Assembly (NCBI GenBank): GCA_029240105.1
Contig: JARBTR010000010.1
Coordinates: forward strand, 1-63,431
Direction of reading: 5' to 3'
Origin: Caryophanales bacterium
GTDB lineage: Bacteria; Bacillota; Bacilli; JARBTR01
DNA: 63,431 nt
Below the pieces are notes generated by a model. The model worked only from the letters and a program-made list of their open reading frames with translations. It was not told the origin of the DNA and made no database searches. Below, piece by piece: positions 26,643 through 35,428 of the stretch. The position numbers were made by a program, and so were the translations under genes. Positions within the stretch are counted from its first letter, which is position 1. Every line of letters begins with the position of its first letter.

Positions 26643-27239
26643 TTATTTCTGGATAAACATCTGTGTCCAAACTTTTTGCGTAGCATTGTAACCAACACCA
26701 ATTTGATTGAAACTTCTAGATAGCATATTAGCACGGTGACCCGGTGAGTTGTACCAAGATTCAACAACAGCAGCAGCAGTTTGTTGCCCCTTTGCGATAT
26801 TTTCCCCTGCGGATCTGTAAGAAATGCCGAAATGTTTCATCATATCAAATGGAGAGCCATATGTCGGTGATTGATGACTAAAATATCCTTTTGCAGCCAT
26901 ATCATTTGATTTGTATCGTGCACACCTTGATAGTTCCCAATTTTCGTAAAGTGGTGGCAATCCATTTTGTTGACGTTTCACATTTGTGAGATGAATGACC
27001 TCTCGTTCAATTGCTTTTAATTCATCTATATTCGGTACGTATACCTTGTCACCAGGATAAATGAGATTTGGATTTTTAAATTGTGGGTTTGCCTGAATAA
27101 TTTCACTAACCCCAATCTGGTATTTAACTGCAATTTTCCAAAGGGAATCATTCTTTTGAACAATGTAAGTATCTGCCGCAAATACAATTGTAGGAATGAT
27201 CCAAAGAATAGCTATGATCGTCGTGATTTTTTTAAACAT
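26643..27239 (-). CDS. secreted LysM + CAP/SCP domain protein (YkwD-like)
   Basis: 198 aa: signal peptide (MFKKITTIIAILWII to AAD), one LysM domain for peptidoglycan binding (YIVQKNDSLWKIAVKYQIG, near residues 24-70), and a CAP domain (VIHLTNVKRQQNGLPPL, then YFSHQSP, GENIAKGQ and SWYNSPGHRANML). GGAGG lies 9 nt before the ATG at 27239; the in-frame Met codons further upstream have no site. Bacterial CAP proteins of this kind are cell-wall-associated, many linked to spores; the biochemical role is unclear. Confidence 0.9.
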   Translation of the reverse strand: MFKKITTIIAILWIIPTIVFAADTYIVQKNDSLWKIAVKYQIGVSEIIQANPQFKNPNLIYPGDKVYVPNIDELKAIEREVIHLTNVKRQQNGLPPLYENWELSRCARYKSNDMAAKGYFSHQSPTYGSPFDMMKHFGISYRSAGENIAKGQQTAAAVVESWYNSPGHRANMLSRSFNQIGVGYNATQKVWTQMFIQK

Positions 27240-27423
27240 AAAAAATAACCTCCGTATAAGTTTTAGAAACATACAAATTCTTCCTTTAACAAAGGTTATT
27301 ATTAGCATTTTTGGTACTAAAATATTTCGGAATTTTTTGGAAAATTTTAAAATGAAACGGAAAAAAATTACATTACTTCTAAAAGGATCAATTTCAGTTT
27401 TACCAAATCATTAGATCGATTGG

Positions 27424-28956
27424 TCATATAACAGTGAGCAAGTACTTAACTGACTCACCTGTACGGTCAGAATCAAAGATAATAAAACATTTCTCTCCAC
27501 TATTTCCTAAAATTTTCAAAGTGCCGTTTTCATCAACGAACGCGACATTAGTATTACTACTTCTCCATCTTCCATTTGCTATCGCCTCTGCATTTCCCGT
27601 TACACTGATTGTTCCTGAACTACCATTTTTTAAGGATGAACTAGGCGGTAAAATAGTTATTGGTACATACTCGTTAGAAGTTACTTTTATAGTAATTGTA
27701 TAAACGTATTTTATGCGATTTTTTGAATATTGAATTGTAACGAGATTTTCACCCGGAGAATACCCTTTAATTCTAATTACTTTTGTATTATCGGAGTCAC
27801 GTTTAGATGAAATAGAGAAATAAGCTACATTAGGATTTGACTGAGTAATTTGTACATCAGTCAAAGGAATATCAAATTCTTTACTTAAAACTCTCGTTTC
27901 AAATTTATTTAATGTAAGTTCTATCGATTCTGGTTTTGTTCCAATAATGTTAGACCCATCTAAAGTATCAAAATTAGATAAGCCAGTTGAACTCCTATCT
28001 ATTACATAATCAAAATCATCGCCAACTTTTTTATTTGTATCATTTTTATTAAAATTTGTTTTAATAATCGAACCGTTCTTCTTTGAATGACCATTTTGTT
28101 TAGCTAATGCACTTATATCGATTTCTTTTTCTTTAGGATCAATTACTTTAATTCTTACAAAACCTGGTTCTTGGTCTTTCACCTTAAATGAAACTAAGAT
28201 TTCTCCGGCTTTTTTTCCATGTACAAAGCCATCATTGTCAATTTTAGCGATAGAACTGTCTGTTGTAGACCAATGCCCTTCTTTTAACCCCGTATGGTCA
28301 TTTGAATATTCTACGTTTACTATGTTTGTATCACCGATTTTCATTTCTTCACTGTTCGCAGTTAGTAAAATAAAAGGTGATGGTTTAAATACTGAAGCTT
28401 TCGTATAATATGTAACGCCATTTTCTGATTTATAGTAAACATACGTATTTCCTTGTTTCAAGCCATTTGTTACTCCTGAATCATCGACCTGAATTTTTTG
28501 ATAATTTTCACTTGACCAGCTTCCCTTTACTATAGCTTTTCTGTTTTTGACATTATAGGCAACAAGTCTTCTTTCTTCACCGAGACTTAGATTTAGGCTA
28601 TTTGGTTTTAGAGCAATTGTAGGTTCAACAACTTCTATTTTTATAATTTTTGTCTTGTTTCCTTTTCTTTCGTCATTCCCTAAGGTAATGGAAGTCTTCC
28701 CAACCTTTTTAGCATAAATATTCCCTTTCGAATCTATCGTAACTATCGAATTATCTTTTACTTTAACAGAATAGTCTCCTAAAATTTTTTTCTTTATAAC
28801 CTTTTCAATATTTTGAACTGATCCCTCTTCTATAACAAATGAATTTGCCGATACAAAAGAAAAATATGCCATTACAAGAATAAAGACAATTAAAGAAAAC
28901 AGAAGGATATTTTTTTTTGATTTAAAACGATTCATTGATATTTTTTCATTACTCAC
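27424..28956 (-). CDS. membrane-anchored BIG2 (bacterial Ig-like) repeat protein
   Basis: 510 aa. One N-terminal transmembrane segment (residues 15-35, LLFSLIVFILVMAYFSF) is followed by about five Ig-like BIG2 modules recognised by their repeats: N-S-I-V-T-I-DSKGNIYAKKVGKT, 'GSWSSENYQKIQVDDSGVTNG', 'GHWSTTDSSIAKIDNDGFVHGKKAGE', and 'GRWRSSNTNVAFVDENGTLKI'. No cysteine pairs or haem motifs. The start is GTG at 28956; a Met at 28935 is an alternative and neither has a strong site. It lies beside the cytochrome cluster but is cut off from it by a terminator and a MITE. Likely a surface adhesin or scaffold. Confidence 0.75.
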   Translation of the reverse strand: MSNEKISMNRFKSKKNILLFSLIVFILVMAYFSFVSANSFVIEEGSVQNIEKVIKKKILGDYSVKVKDNSIVTIDSKGNIYAKKVGKTSITLGNDERKGNKTKIIKIEVVEPTIALKPNSLNLSLGEERRLVAYNVKNRKAIVKGSWSSENYQKIQVDDSGVTNGLKQGNTYVYYKSENGVTYYTKASVFKPSPFILLTANSEEMKIGDTNIVNVEYSNDHTGLKEGHWSTTDSSIAKIDNDGFVHGKKAGEILVSFKVKDQEPGFVRIKVIDPKEKEIDISALAKQNGHSKKNGSIIKTNFNKNDTNKKVGDDFDYVIDRSSTGLSNFDTLDGSNIIGTKPESIELTLNKFETRVLSKEFDIPLTDVQITQSNPNVAYFSISSKRDSDNTKVIRIKGYSPGENLVTIQYSKNRIKYVYTITIKVTSNEYVPITILPPSSSLKNGSSGTISVTGNAEAIANGRWRSSNTNVAFVDENGTLKILGNSGEKCFIIFDSDRTGESVKYLLTVI

Positions 28957-29191
28957 TGCTTTTTACCTTTTTTACTAATTCCTTTTAAAACTAGAGATGA
29001 ATATAAACAAGAATTAGTATTACCTCGTTTTTTTACTTCGTTTCTATCATGCTTTTGCTTACCTTTTTTTATTCCAATCATATAAGTTTAATTTTTTAAA
29101 ATCTGGTATCAAAGCATTTATTTTATAAAATCGTTACATCCATTAACAATTTTAAACAAACATCTAAGCATAAAAATTCCCTTTTTAAAAT

Positions 29192-29410
29192 GGCTCTGTT
29201 AAAGTTTAATGTTGTTTTTAATCAAACAGAAATGCCATGTTGTTAATTGATAAAATGGCGGAAATTCCTGTGGTCGGGCTGTGAGCCTATAGTCTCATTA
29301 GCCAGAAACGTATACGTTTCTTACCACCGCGCATTTTCTCTAATTAACAACAAATAATTTATATATTGATTAATGAATCAAAATTATCAACATTAAGCTT
29401 TAACAGAGCC
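29192..29410. mobile_element. 219-bp MITE with 23-bp inverted ends and 8-bp target duplication
   Basis: Both ends read GGCTCTGTTAAAG and continue for 23 bp with one mismatch. The element is flanked by perfect direct repeats TTTAAAAT at 29184-29191 and 29411-29418. No open reading frame. The interior is folded: GTGGT/ACCAC closes a domain containing the 16-nt perfect palindrome GAAACGTATACGTTTC. The 8-bp duplication and GGCTCTGTT ends recall IS6- or IS1595-type transposases, which could mobilise it in trans; that assignment is inference. Confidence 0.85.
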
Positions 29411-29444
29411 TTTAAAATAAAAATTTGAATTATTTTTAATTAAA

Positions 29445-29470
29445 TAAAAAACCTGCCGTTGGGCAGGTTT
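29445..29470 (-). terminator. terminator of the cytochrome/NHL cluster
   Basis: AAACCTGCC and GGCAGGTTT (minus strand) are followed by TTTTATTT. It lies 6 nt past the tetrahaem cytochrome stop and marks the end of the cluster. Confidence 0.9.
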
Positions 29471-29475
29471 ACTAG

Positions 29476-30483
29476 TTAGTAATGAGTTGGCACCCTATGA
29501 AATGGTGGTCTATGCACGTAATCTGTAATTGTTGTAGCAGTACCTGTTGTTGGTGTAAATGTACCATTAAGTGTGTGACAGCCTCCCGCGTCACCTCTAG
29601 CTCCACAAGACCTTGTAGCAGTTCCATCTGCATTCGGCGTTGCATTTTGATGGCTTCCAGTTGTTTTAGCTCCTGGGTACGGGAATGCACTATTTGTTAC
29701 ATCATATAAAGTTACATAGTCTTTTGTATCAATTTTAGTGTCTCCATTAATGTCCACATTTGCTTGAATTCTTGTTACCCCATTATGGCATTGCGTACAG
29801 AAGTAATAAGTATCAATGTGCTGATTATTATCCCTTAATCTGTTTGATGCACTTGTATCGTAAATCGCTCTTGTATCGTTACCTTGTGCATCTGTTGTTT
29901 TAATTCCAAAACGTGTATTTAAGTTAAATTTATTTGAGCTTCCATGAGCAGAGTGGCAATCTAAACATTTAGGATGTAAGCTTTGAAGCGCTGCCTCTTT
30001 AAAGGTTATCGGTGTTACTTGTGGATTTGCTGTTTGTACCATTGTATAACCAGTAGAATCTTTGACGTTCCTTAACCAATTTACATAGCCAGAACCATGT
30101 GCATTATATGTTGGAGTTGGACTGTTTTTTTCATCTGTAAAAAGCAATTCAAAATCTGGATTATATCCAATCGTGTTTGTTACCACACCATTTGTACCAT
30201 CATGACAAAACTCACAGAACTGATTTGAAGCTGTTGGATTCACAGTAACTTTATTATTTATATTTCCACTAAACAAATTACTTGGATCATTAGCATTATG
30301 TACTGAATGGCAAAATCCACATGAGTTTGCGTTGTTTTGAAACAACCCATGGACTGGTTGTCCTTGAACAAGATTATGAGCTTGCCCATCACCTGTTCCA
30401 GGTGCAGCGAAATCCGTTTGTACTCTCGTTATTAATGCTAGCATTAATACAATAAATACAAATCCGTATCTGATTTTTAACAT
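29476..30483 (-). CDS. secreted multihaem cytochrome c (4 CxxCH plus one CX8CH)
   Basis: About 335 aa with an N-terminal signal/anchor (YGFVFIVLMLALIT). Haem motifs in order: CGFCH, CEFCH, CLDCH, CTQCH. Near the C-terminus there is a spaced C-G-A-R-G-D-A-G-G-CH. The CxxCHxxH doublets (CGFCHSVHN, CLDCHSAHG) are typical of bundled multihaem cytochromes. AGGAGAG lies 5 nt before the ATG at 30483; the in-frame start at 30549 lacks a site. A 14-nt sequence at 30567-30580 upstream is also found upstream of the decahaem gene. Role: electron transfer outside the membrane; partners inferred from the cluster. Confidence 0.88.
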   Translation of the reverse strand: MLKIRYGFVFIVLMLALITRVQTDFAAPGTGDGQAHNLVQGQPVHGLFQNNANSCGFCHSVHNANDPSNLFSGNINNKVTVNPTASNQFCEFCHDGTNGVVTNTIGYNPDFELLFTDEKNSPTPTYNAHGSGYVNWLRNVKDSTGYTMVQTANPQVTPITFKEAALQSLHPKCLDCHSAHGSSNKFNLNTRFGIKTTDAQGNDTRAIYDTSASNRLRDNNQHIDTYYFCTQCHNGVTRIQANVDINGDTKIDTKDYVTLYDVTNSAFPYPGAKTTGSHQNATPNADGTATRSCGARGDAGGCHTLNGTFTPTTGTATTITDYVHRPPFHRVPTHY

Positions 30484-30566
30484 CTTGCTCTCCTTTATAA
30501 ATTCAATTTCCACATTTTCTTCTACTAATTTATCAAGTTGACTTACCATTGAAGAAAAAATAAATA

Positions 30567-30580
30567 TGTACCAAATTTAA
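30567..30580 (-). promoter_or_regulatory. shared 14-nt upstream motif, copy 1
   Basis: TGTACCAAATTTAA (reverse TTAAATTTGGTACA) lies 84 nt before the tetrahaem cytochrome start. The identical 14-mer lies 81 nt before the decahaem cytochrome start. Identity at matching distance suggests a common operator or promoter part; no known regulator consensus is claimed. Confidence 0.45.
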
Positions 30581-30584
30581 TTTA

Positions 30585-31526
30585 TTAATTAAGTTGCTTC
30601 ACACGATGATTTTGTGTATCCGTTACGTAAACATATTTGAAATTTTCTACATAGACACCGTTTGGTAATACAAAGTTTTTGTCTTCATTACCCATTTGCC
30701 CAAATTCCGAAATATATTTTCCTTTTAAATCTGTTACGATAATTTTGCTAGCTAAAGCATCCACAATATATAATTTTGTTTTAGATATTGCGATCCCTCT
30801 AGGGTACTGAAAATTGTATCTTTTACCATCACTATTAATTTTATATAAATACTCCCCATTTTCGTTATACACAAGAACTCTCGAGTTATTGCTATCTGAA
30901 ATAAAAATATCTCCAGATTTTTTATCCACTGCCAAACCATTAGGCCCACTAATTTTGTCATTTCTATCTTTAGCATATTTAATGGTCGTTAAATTTCTTC
31001 CTTTTAAATCAGATATAACTATAGATCCAGTTGTAATATTGGAAATATAGATTTTGTCTCTTTCTATTCTAATGATTCCAGGGGTTTGTATATTTCTTGA
31101 ACCTTCTAATTTAAAAGGTCTTAGAAATTTTCCACTTTCGTTAAAAACGGAAATTTTATTTCCTTGAAAGTCTGCAACATAGATCTCTTTTTTATATTTG
31201 GTTATACCGTATGGATAAAGAAATTGTTCTTTATTAGTCCCTCTTTTTCCAAATGAGAATTGATATTTACCATTTTTAGAAAATACATTAATAGAACTCG
31301 AAGCCGCGTCAGTTATATATATTTTGTTACCTATGGAAGTTACATCCATAGGCTTTATAAGTTTAGCTTTAGCATTACTTTTATATATTTTTGATAATGT
31401 AAGCTTGTTTCCCAACAATTCTTTAGAAACCCTAACCTGATCATTCGATTGATACATTTTAAAATAAGCGAAAGTAACTACGGAAATTATTATTAGAATA
31501 TAAATTATACTTTTTGTTTTCTTCAT
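30585..31526 (-). CDS. membrane-anchored NHL-repeat beta-propeller protein
   Basis: 313 aa: N-terminal transmembrane anchor (residues 5-22), then about six NHL repeats with pattern 'P-x-G-I/V-x-V/I-x(3-6)-I-Y-V-x-D-x-x-N-x-x-I-x-V'. Examples are YPYGITKYKKEIYVADFQGN, GPNGLAVDKKSGDIFISDSN and LPNGVYVENFKYVYVTDTQN. It has no cysteines or haem motifs. NHL propellers occur beside multihaem cytochromes in metal-reducing bacteria, possibly as scaffolds. It is about 43% identical by eye in repeat layout to the second propeller at 33536-34540, suggesting duplication. Confidence 0.88.
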   Translation of the reverse strand: MKKTKSIIYILIIISVVTFAYFKMYQSNDQVRVSKELLGNKLTLSKIYKSNAKAKLIKPMDVTSIGNKIYITDAASSSINVFSKNGKYQFSFGKRGTNKEQFLYPYGITKYKKEIYVADFQGNKISVFNESGKFLRPFKLEGSRNIQTPGIIRIERDKIYISNITTGSIVISDLKGRNLTTIKYAKDRNDKISGPNGLAVDKKSGDIFISDSNNSRVLVYNENGEYLYKINSDGKRYNFQYPRGIAISKTKLYIVDALASKIIVTDLKGKYISEFGQMGNEDKNFVLPNGVYVENFKYVYVTDTQNHRVKQLN

Positions 31527-31755
31527 AAATTTCCTCTTGTAGTTTTTTAGTGTAAATAAAGGTAGTAATGACTAAATTTTATATAAAATCATCTTACCTC
31601 TCAAACTATTTTGTACAAATTATTCATTTCAAATACTTTATAAGAAAAATTGGGTAGTCCTCCAACACTTTTACTGAAAATTTCACCCACAGAAATTTAA
31701 AGTTTTGATGACAGTATTTCAAAAATGTGAAGACAGTAATGACTATCCAACAAAA

Positions 31756-31773
31756 TTTGTATTTAAATACAAA
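31756..31773. repeat. 18-bp perfect palindrome
   Basis: TTTGTATTTAAATACAAA is a perfect palindrome immediately left of the imperfect hairpin element at 31774. It lies in the 382-nt gap between the hexahaem cytochrome and the following propeller gene. Confidence 0.6.
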
Positions 31774-31890
31774 GAGGCTGGGATATAACACTTTAAAATC
31801 ATTTTCTGTTTGCTTTCCGAGGACGAAGTTTATAGCCTCTTCGCCTGAGAATTGCATTCTTATGATTTTGAGTATTATCCCAACCCTTTT
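31774..31890. repeat. imperfect palindromic intergenic element (GAGGCTGGGAT type)
   Basis: The left end GAGGCTGGGATATAAC, followed by AAAATCA, pairs with the right end (reverse complement GGTTGGGATAATAC, then AAAATCAT). The interior contains GCGAAGAGGC opposite GAGGACGAAG-like sequence. Hairpins beginning GAGGCTGGGA are common intergenic repeats in Bacillaceae; this looks like a degenerate copy. It carries no gene and may end transcription between the two genes. Confidence 0.55.
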
Positions 31891-31908
31891 ATTTTCTCTA
31901 TATACGTT

Positions 31909-33420
31909 TTAAAATGGAGCATTTCCCATTTTAGATTTGTAATTTGCATTCGATGTATTCCCAACAGCTGTACCATGACATTGTAAACATCCAGAGAATC
32001 CAGGTTGTCGTTTCATTGCTGAAGTTGTGTTAGGATCTGTAAAGTATGTCTTTGGATCATTACCAGCATTTTTTGTAACCGGTTTTCGAGTATTAGCATC
32101 TGTAATTGATCCATCAGTTGGAAGAGTTGCTGCGTTATAACCTACAGCATCACGCATCATGGCGTAGTCAGTTCCGTGTGCAAAGTGACAACGAGTACAA
32201 GATAATCTATCTCCAGAAGTTCCATCTAAAGAAGAAGCATTTATGTTCGTATGACGGTATCCTGTTGATGCATCGTAGTTAGTAGCATTTGTACCATGGC
32301 TCTTGGACATGTAGTCAGTGTGACATTGCAAACAATATAATGATAAAGAGTTCCCAGCACCATTTCTGTAATTTGTTGATGTTACATCCCAATATGAACT
32401 GTTATCAACTTTATTAGCTACAGAAGTTGATTCACCTAGACCATTGGTATAGTTAGCTACTGCAGTATCATCTGATCCCTTTAAGTCCGTGCCATAACGG
32501 AATGGGTTTACGGTGAATGTAATTGTAAGACCCTTAATTGATCCAGTTGTTGTAGGAGTAATTGAACCGTATAAGAAACCTTCTGGTGCCACGTTTACAC
32601 CTGTTAATCCCGTAACAGTACCTGCAATATGTGTGTTAACTGATACATAACCACCATTTGTTGTCGCACTAGTTGGTAATCCTGGCACCCAAATGTATGG
32701 AATTAATACATATGAAGTGCCATTTGTTAGTGAGTATTTTGATGCAAGACTTTTCATATATGGACTGTAAAAAGAACCATATTTTGGACCATATGGACCT
32801 GCCCAACTATCTGTTCTTACTTTAGTATCTACAAAAACATATTTTGTCGTTTTTGTAGTAGGTATTGAAGTTACAACATCAAATGAATCAGTTGCTTTTG
32901 TCTGTGCAAAATCAGTAGTTTTAATATCGCCTGATGAGATTTGTTGGAATTTTAACAAGGCAACATTTGGAGCAGCGCCAAGGGATTCATGTCCACTATG
33001 ACAACTTGTACAACCAAAGCTGTCTCCCCATCCATTTGTTGTTCCTGCATGATTTGCTCCAGGTGCTTGACTTGATAGTTTGCCTAGGCCAACATCATGA
33101 GCAGATCCACCTGGATATGTTGCAGATGTATCACCAGTATTTGGTCCCTTTAAAGCAGTCATCGTACCTGCATTTAAATTATGACTTTTAACACCATAAG
33201 ATTTTGTAGTTGAGTCATGACATCCCATACACGTAGATGTTCCATCAGTTGCAAGAGCACCTGTTAGTAGCATATCGTCTTTTGATGCATGCAAGCTATG
33301 GCAGTAGTTACAATTATTTGCATTATTTAAGAAATTGCTGTGAAAAGCATATGTTTGAGACGCAAACGATAACAGAGTAACCATGAATGTTATTACGAAA
33401 AGATAGTTCTTTTTTTTCAT
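31909..33420 (-). CDS. secreted hexahaem cytochrome c
   Basis: About 503 aa with a signal peptide (KKKNYLFVITFMVTLLSFASQTYA). Six CxxCH motifs in order: CNYCH, CMGCH, CTSCH, then after a long Gly/Ser/Thr-rich beta insert (about residues 165-345) CLQCH, CTRCH and CLQCH. Doublets such as CNYCHSLH and CTSCHSGH are present. The haem-free middle insert may be a binding domain. GGAGG lies 8 nt before the ATG at 33420. It follows the propeller gene at 33536 on the same strand. Likely exported and matured by the Ccm system encoded at 8.9-16 kb. Confidence 0.9.
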   Translation of the reverse strand: MKKKNYLFVITFMVTLLSFASQTYAFHSNFLNNANNCNYCHSLHASKDDMLLTGALATDGTSTCMGCHDSTTKSYGVKSHNLNAGTMTALKGPNTGDTSATYPGGSAHDVGLGKLSSQAPGANHAGTTNGWGDSFGCTSCHSGHESLGAAPNVALLKFQQISSGDIKTTDFAQTKATDSFDVVTSIPTTKTTKYVFVDTKVRTDSWAGPYGPKYGSFYSPYMKSLASKYSLTNGTSYVLIPYIWVPGLPTSATTNGGYVSVNTHIAGTVTGLTGVNVAPEGFLYGSITPTTTGSIKGLTITFTVNPFRYGTDLKGSDDTAVANYTNGLGESTSVANKVDNSSYWDVTSTNYRNGAGNSLSLYCLQCHTDYMSKSHGTNATNYDASTGYRHTNINASSLDGTSGDRLSCTRCHFAHGTDYAMMRDAVGYNAATLPTDGSITDANTRKPVTKNAGNDPKTYFTDPNTTSAMKRQPGFSGCLQCHGTAVGNTSNANYKSKMGNAPF

Positions 33421-33535
33421 ATTTGTTTCCTCCATTTAGTGGTTTTTTGGAAACCTTTCACATAATGAGTACACACTTTTTTTTACATGCAACACACATA
33501 TGTATTTTTAAAAACTTTTTCATATTTGTAAGATA

Positions 33536-34540
33536 TTATTTCATTAATTGAATACGTTGATTCATTCGATCAGTAATATAAATACTTCCATTGTCTCCTA
33601 AGAATAAACCGCTAGGAACACGGAACTGTGCATTTCCAGAACCAACATCCCCTATTTTATTCAAGAATTTTCCATTTTTATCGAATTTCATTATACATTG
33701 TGAAACTAAATCAACATCGTAAATTGTTCCATCTTTATCGACAACAATACCTCTCGGACTTGTCATTACTGAAGCTGTTGTTGAGCCTTCTCCATTAAAG
33801 GTAGCTGCCAATTTTCCTGTGTTATCAAATTTAACAATTCTAGCATTTACCGTATCAGAAACATATATATTTCCATCTTTGTCCACGGCAATACCATTTG
33901 GAGAGTTTAATTGTTCTTGCTCACTAGGAATCATGATTTCAAATAGTTTATTTCCATTAAGATCAAATATTTTAACTCTTCCTGTTTGAATTTCCGGTAC
34001 ATATAATTTTTCATCAAAAATCCGAATCGCTGAAGGAGAACTAATCGCATCTTCCTTACTTACTGGCTTAAAATAATTTTTAAATTTTCCATCTGGCGTA
34101 AAGATAGAGATATTGTTGTTATCAGTATCGGCTACATAAATATTTCCTTCTTTATCTGCTGTAATTCCATAAGGAAAGGCAAATTGACCTTTACCATTTC
34201 CCGCCTTACCGAAAGAAAAAATTAGATTTCCATCTTTTTCATCATAAACAAACACTTTTAGCTTTGTAGCATCTGTTACATAAACTTGTTTTCCATCGCT
34301 ATAAATATCCATTGGTTTTAAAAGTTCATTTTCTCCTTTGGAGGAAATAGCAAAATAAAATTGCGGATCTGCTCCTGGTTTTCTCATTTTTATATTTAAA
34401 GGTTTGTTTGTGTACTCACTTTCTTTCCCACCCCAAATTAAGTTCCCTACAATGTAAGCTGTTGATAACAAAACAATAGTTGCTAAAGCTGCATACACAT
34501 AGATTTTTTTTATTTTAGTAAATTTGCTGTTTTGCTCCAT
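33536..34540 (-). CDS. membrane-anchored NHL-repeat beta-propeller protein
   Basis: 334 aa: N-terminal transmembrane segment (IYVYAALATIVLLSTAYIV, about residues 13-31) and six NHL repeats, e.g. FPYGITADKEGNIYVADTDN, SPNGIAVDKDGNIYVSDTVN, SPRGIVVDKDGTIYDVDL and VPSGLFLGDNGSIYITDRMN. No haem motif. It lies 10 nt after the TPR gene and upstream of the hexahaem cytochrome, so the three are probably cotranscribed. Confidence 0.9.
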   Translation of the reverse strand: MEQNSKFTKIKKIYVYAALATIVLLSTAYIVGNLIWGGKESEYTNKPLNIKMRKPGADPQFYFAISSKGENELLKPMDIYSDGKQVYVTDATKLKVFVYDEKDGNLIFSFGKAGNGKGQFAFPYGITADKEGNIYVADTDNNNISIFTPDGKFKNYFKPVSKEDAISSPSAIRIFDEKLYVPEIQTGRVKIFDLNGNKLFEIMIPSEQEQLNSPNGIAVDKDGNIYVSDTVNARIVKFDNTGKLAATFNGEGSTTASVMTSPRGIVVDKDGTIYDVDLVSQCIMKFDKNGKFLNKIGDVGSGNAQFRVPSGLFLGDNGSIYITDRMNQRIQLMK

Positions 34541-34550
34541 TTTTTCTCCT

Positions 34551-35228
34551 TTACAATCTCTGTGCTCTTTTCAATGCACCTTGAATTTCTTTATTATAAG
34601 GATCAAATGACGATGCTAGCTTATAGTAGTCAATAGCTTCTTTCTTATTTCCTTGCTTTTCACTAATAATTCCAAGTTCATAAGCAGCATCAATATTAGC
34701 AGGCGACATTTCTAGTACTTTTTTGAGTGAAATTTCAGCTCTCTTATAGTGTTTAAGGTCTGCATAGCATTTCCCTTGTATCAAAAGCGATTTATAATCT
34801 TTTGGTGCTAATTTAAATGCCTTAGTTGCCATTTCAAGTGAATTTTCCTTTTTATCGCTTTCATAATAAGCGGCCGCTAAATTCAAATAGGCTGGGTAGT
34901 ATTTCTTGTCTATTTCAATAGCTTTTTGATAATCAGAAATTGCGGAATTTAGTCTTCCTGCAAGAAAATATGCATAACCAAGTTCCACATAATTAGAGGG
35001 TTGATTAGGTGATTTTTTAATCCTTTGTTCAAAATTATCAATTCTTGCAAGTAAAATTGAGTTTGTTCTATGCCTCCAAGTAAGTTGATCGTTTATGAAG
35101 TATGTTGCAATACTCATTACCATAACTGTAACGACAAGGACGATTACAGTAGTTCTTAATGTAAATTCACCATCAAGGAATTTTTTCGTATTTTTACCTT
35201 TTATCAATTTTTCTTGTAATTTGTTCAT
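34551..35228 (-). CDS. membrane-anchored TPR protein
   Basis: 225 aa: transmembrane helix near residues 26-46 (TTVIVLVVTVMVMSIATYF), then about four tetratricopeptide repeats (NYVELGYAYFLAGRLNSA, PAYLNLAAAYYESDKK, SLLIQGKCYADLKHYKRA, AAYELGIISEKQGNKKEA). TPR proteins of this type scaffold assembly, as NrfG or CcmI TPR domains do for haem-protein assembly; here that is only an analogy. First gene of the TPR-propeller-cytochrome group. Confidence 0.88.
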   Translation of the reverse strand: MNKLQEKLIKGKNTKKFLDGEFTLRTTVIVLVVTVMVMSIATYFINDQLTWRHRTNSILLARIDNFEQRIKKSPNQPSNYVELGYAYFLAGRLNSAISDYQKAIEIDKKYYPAYLNLAAAYYESDKKENSLEMATKAFKLAPKDYKSLLIQGKCYADLKHYKRAEISLKKVLEMSPANIDAAYELGIISEKQGNKKEAIDYYKLASSFDPYNKEIQGALKRAQRL

Positions 35229-35337
35229 AAGTCTTTAACTATACTTCCTTTTGTTTTTATACTAATTTCTATTTTTAACAGGCATTACTATTACTATTAT
35301 TCATACCCAACTTTTACTTTTTTCATTATAGAACCAA

Positions 35338-35395
35338 ATAAAAAACCCCTTAAAAGATTGCGGATTTCTTACTCGCGAAATTTCAAGGAGTTTTA
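35338..35395 (-). terminator. terminator of the decahaem cytochrome gene
   Basis: On the minus strand AAACTCCTT and AAGGGGTTT (with G-U pairs) enclose a roughly 30-nt loop holding a second small stem and are followed by TTTT. It separates the decahaem gene from the TPR operon. Confidence 0.7.
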
Positions 35396-35428
35396 ATACT
35401 TTAACGGTAGTTAAAATATGGATTCATT

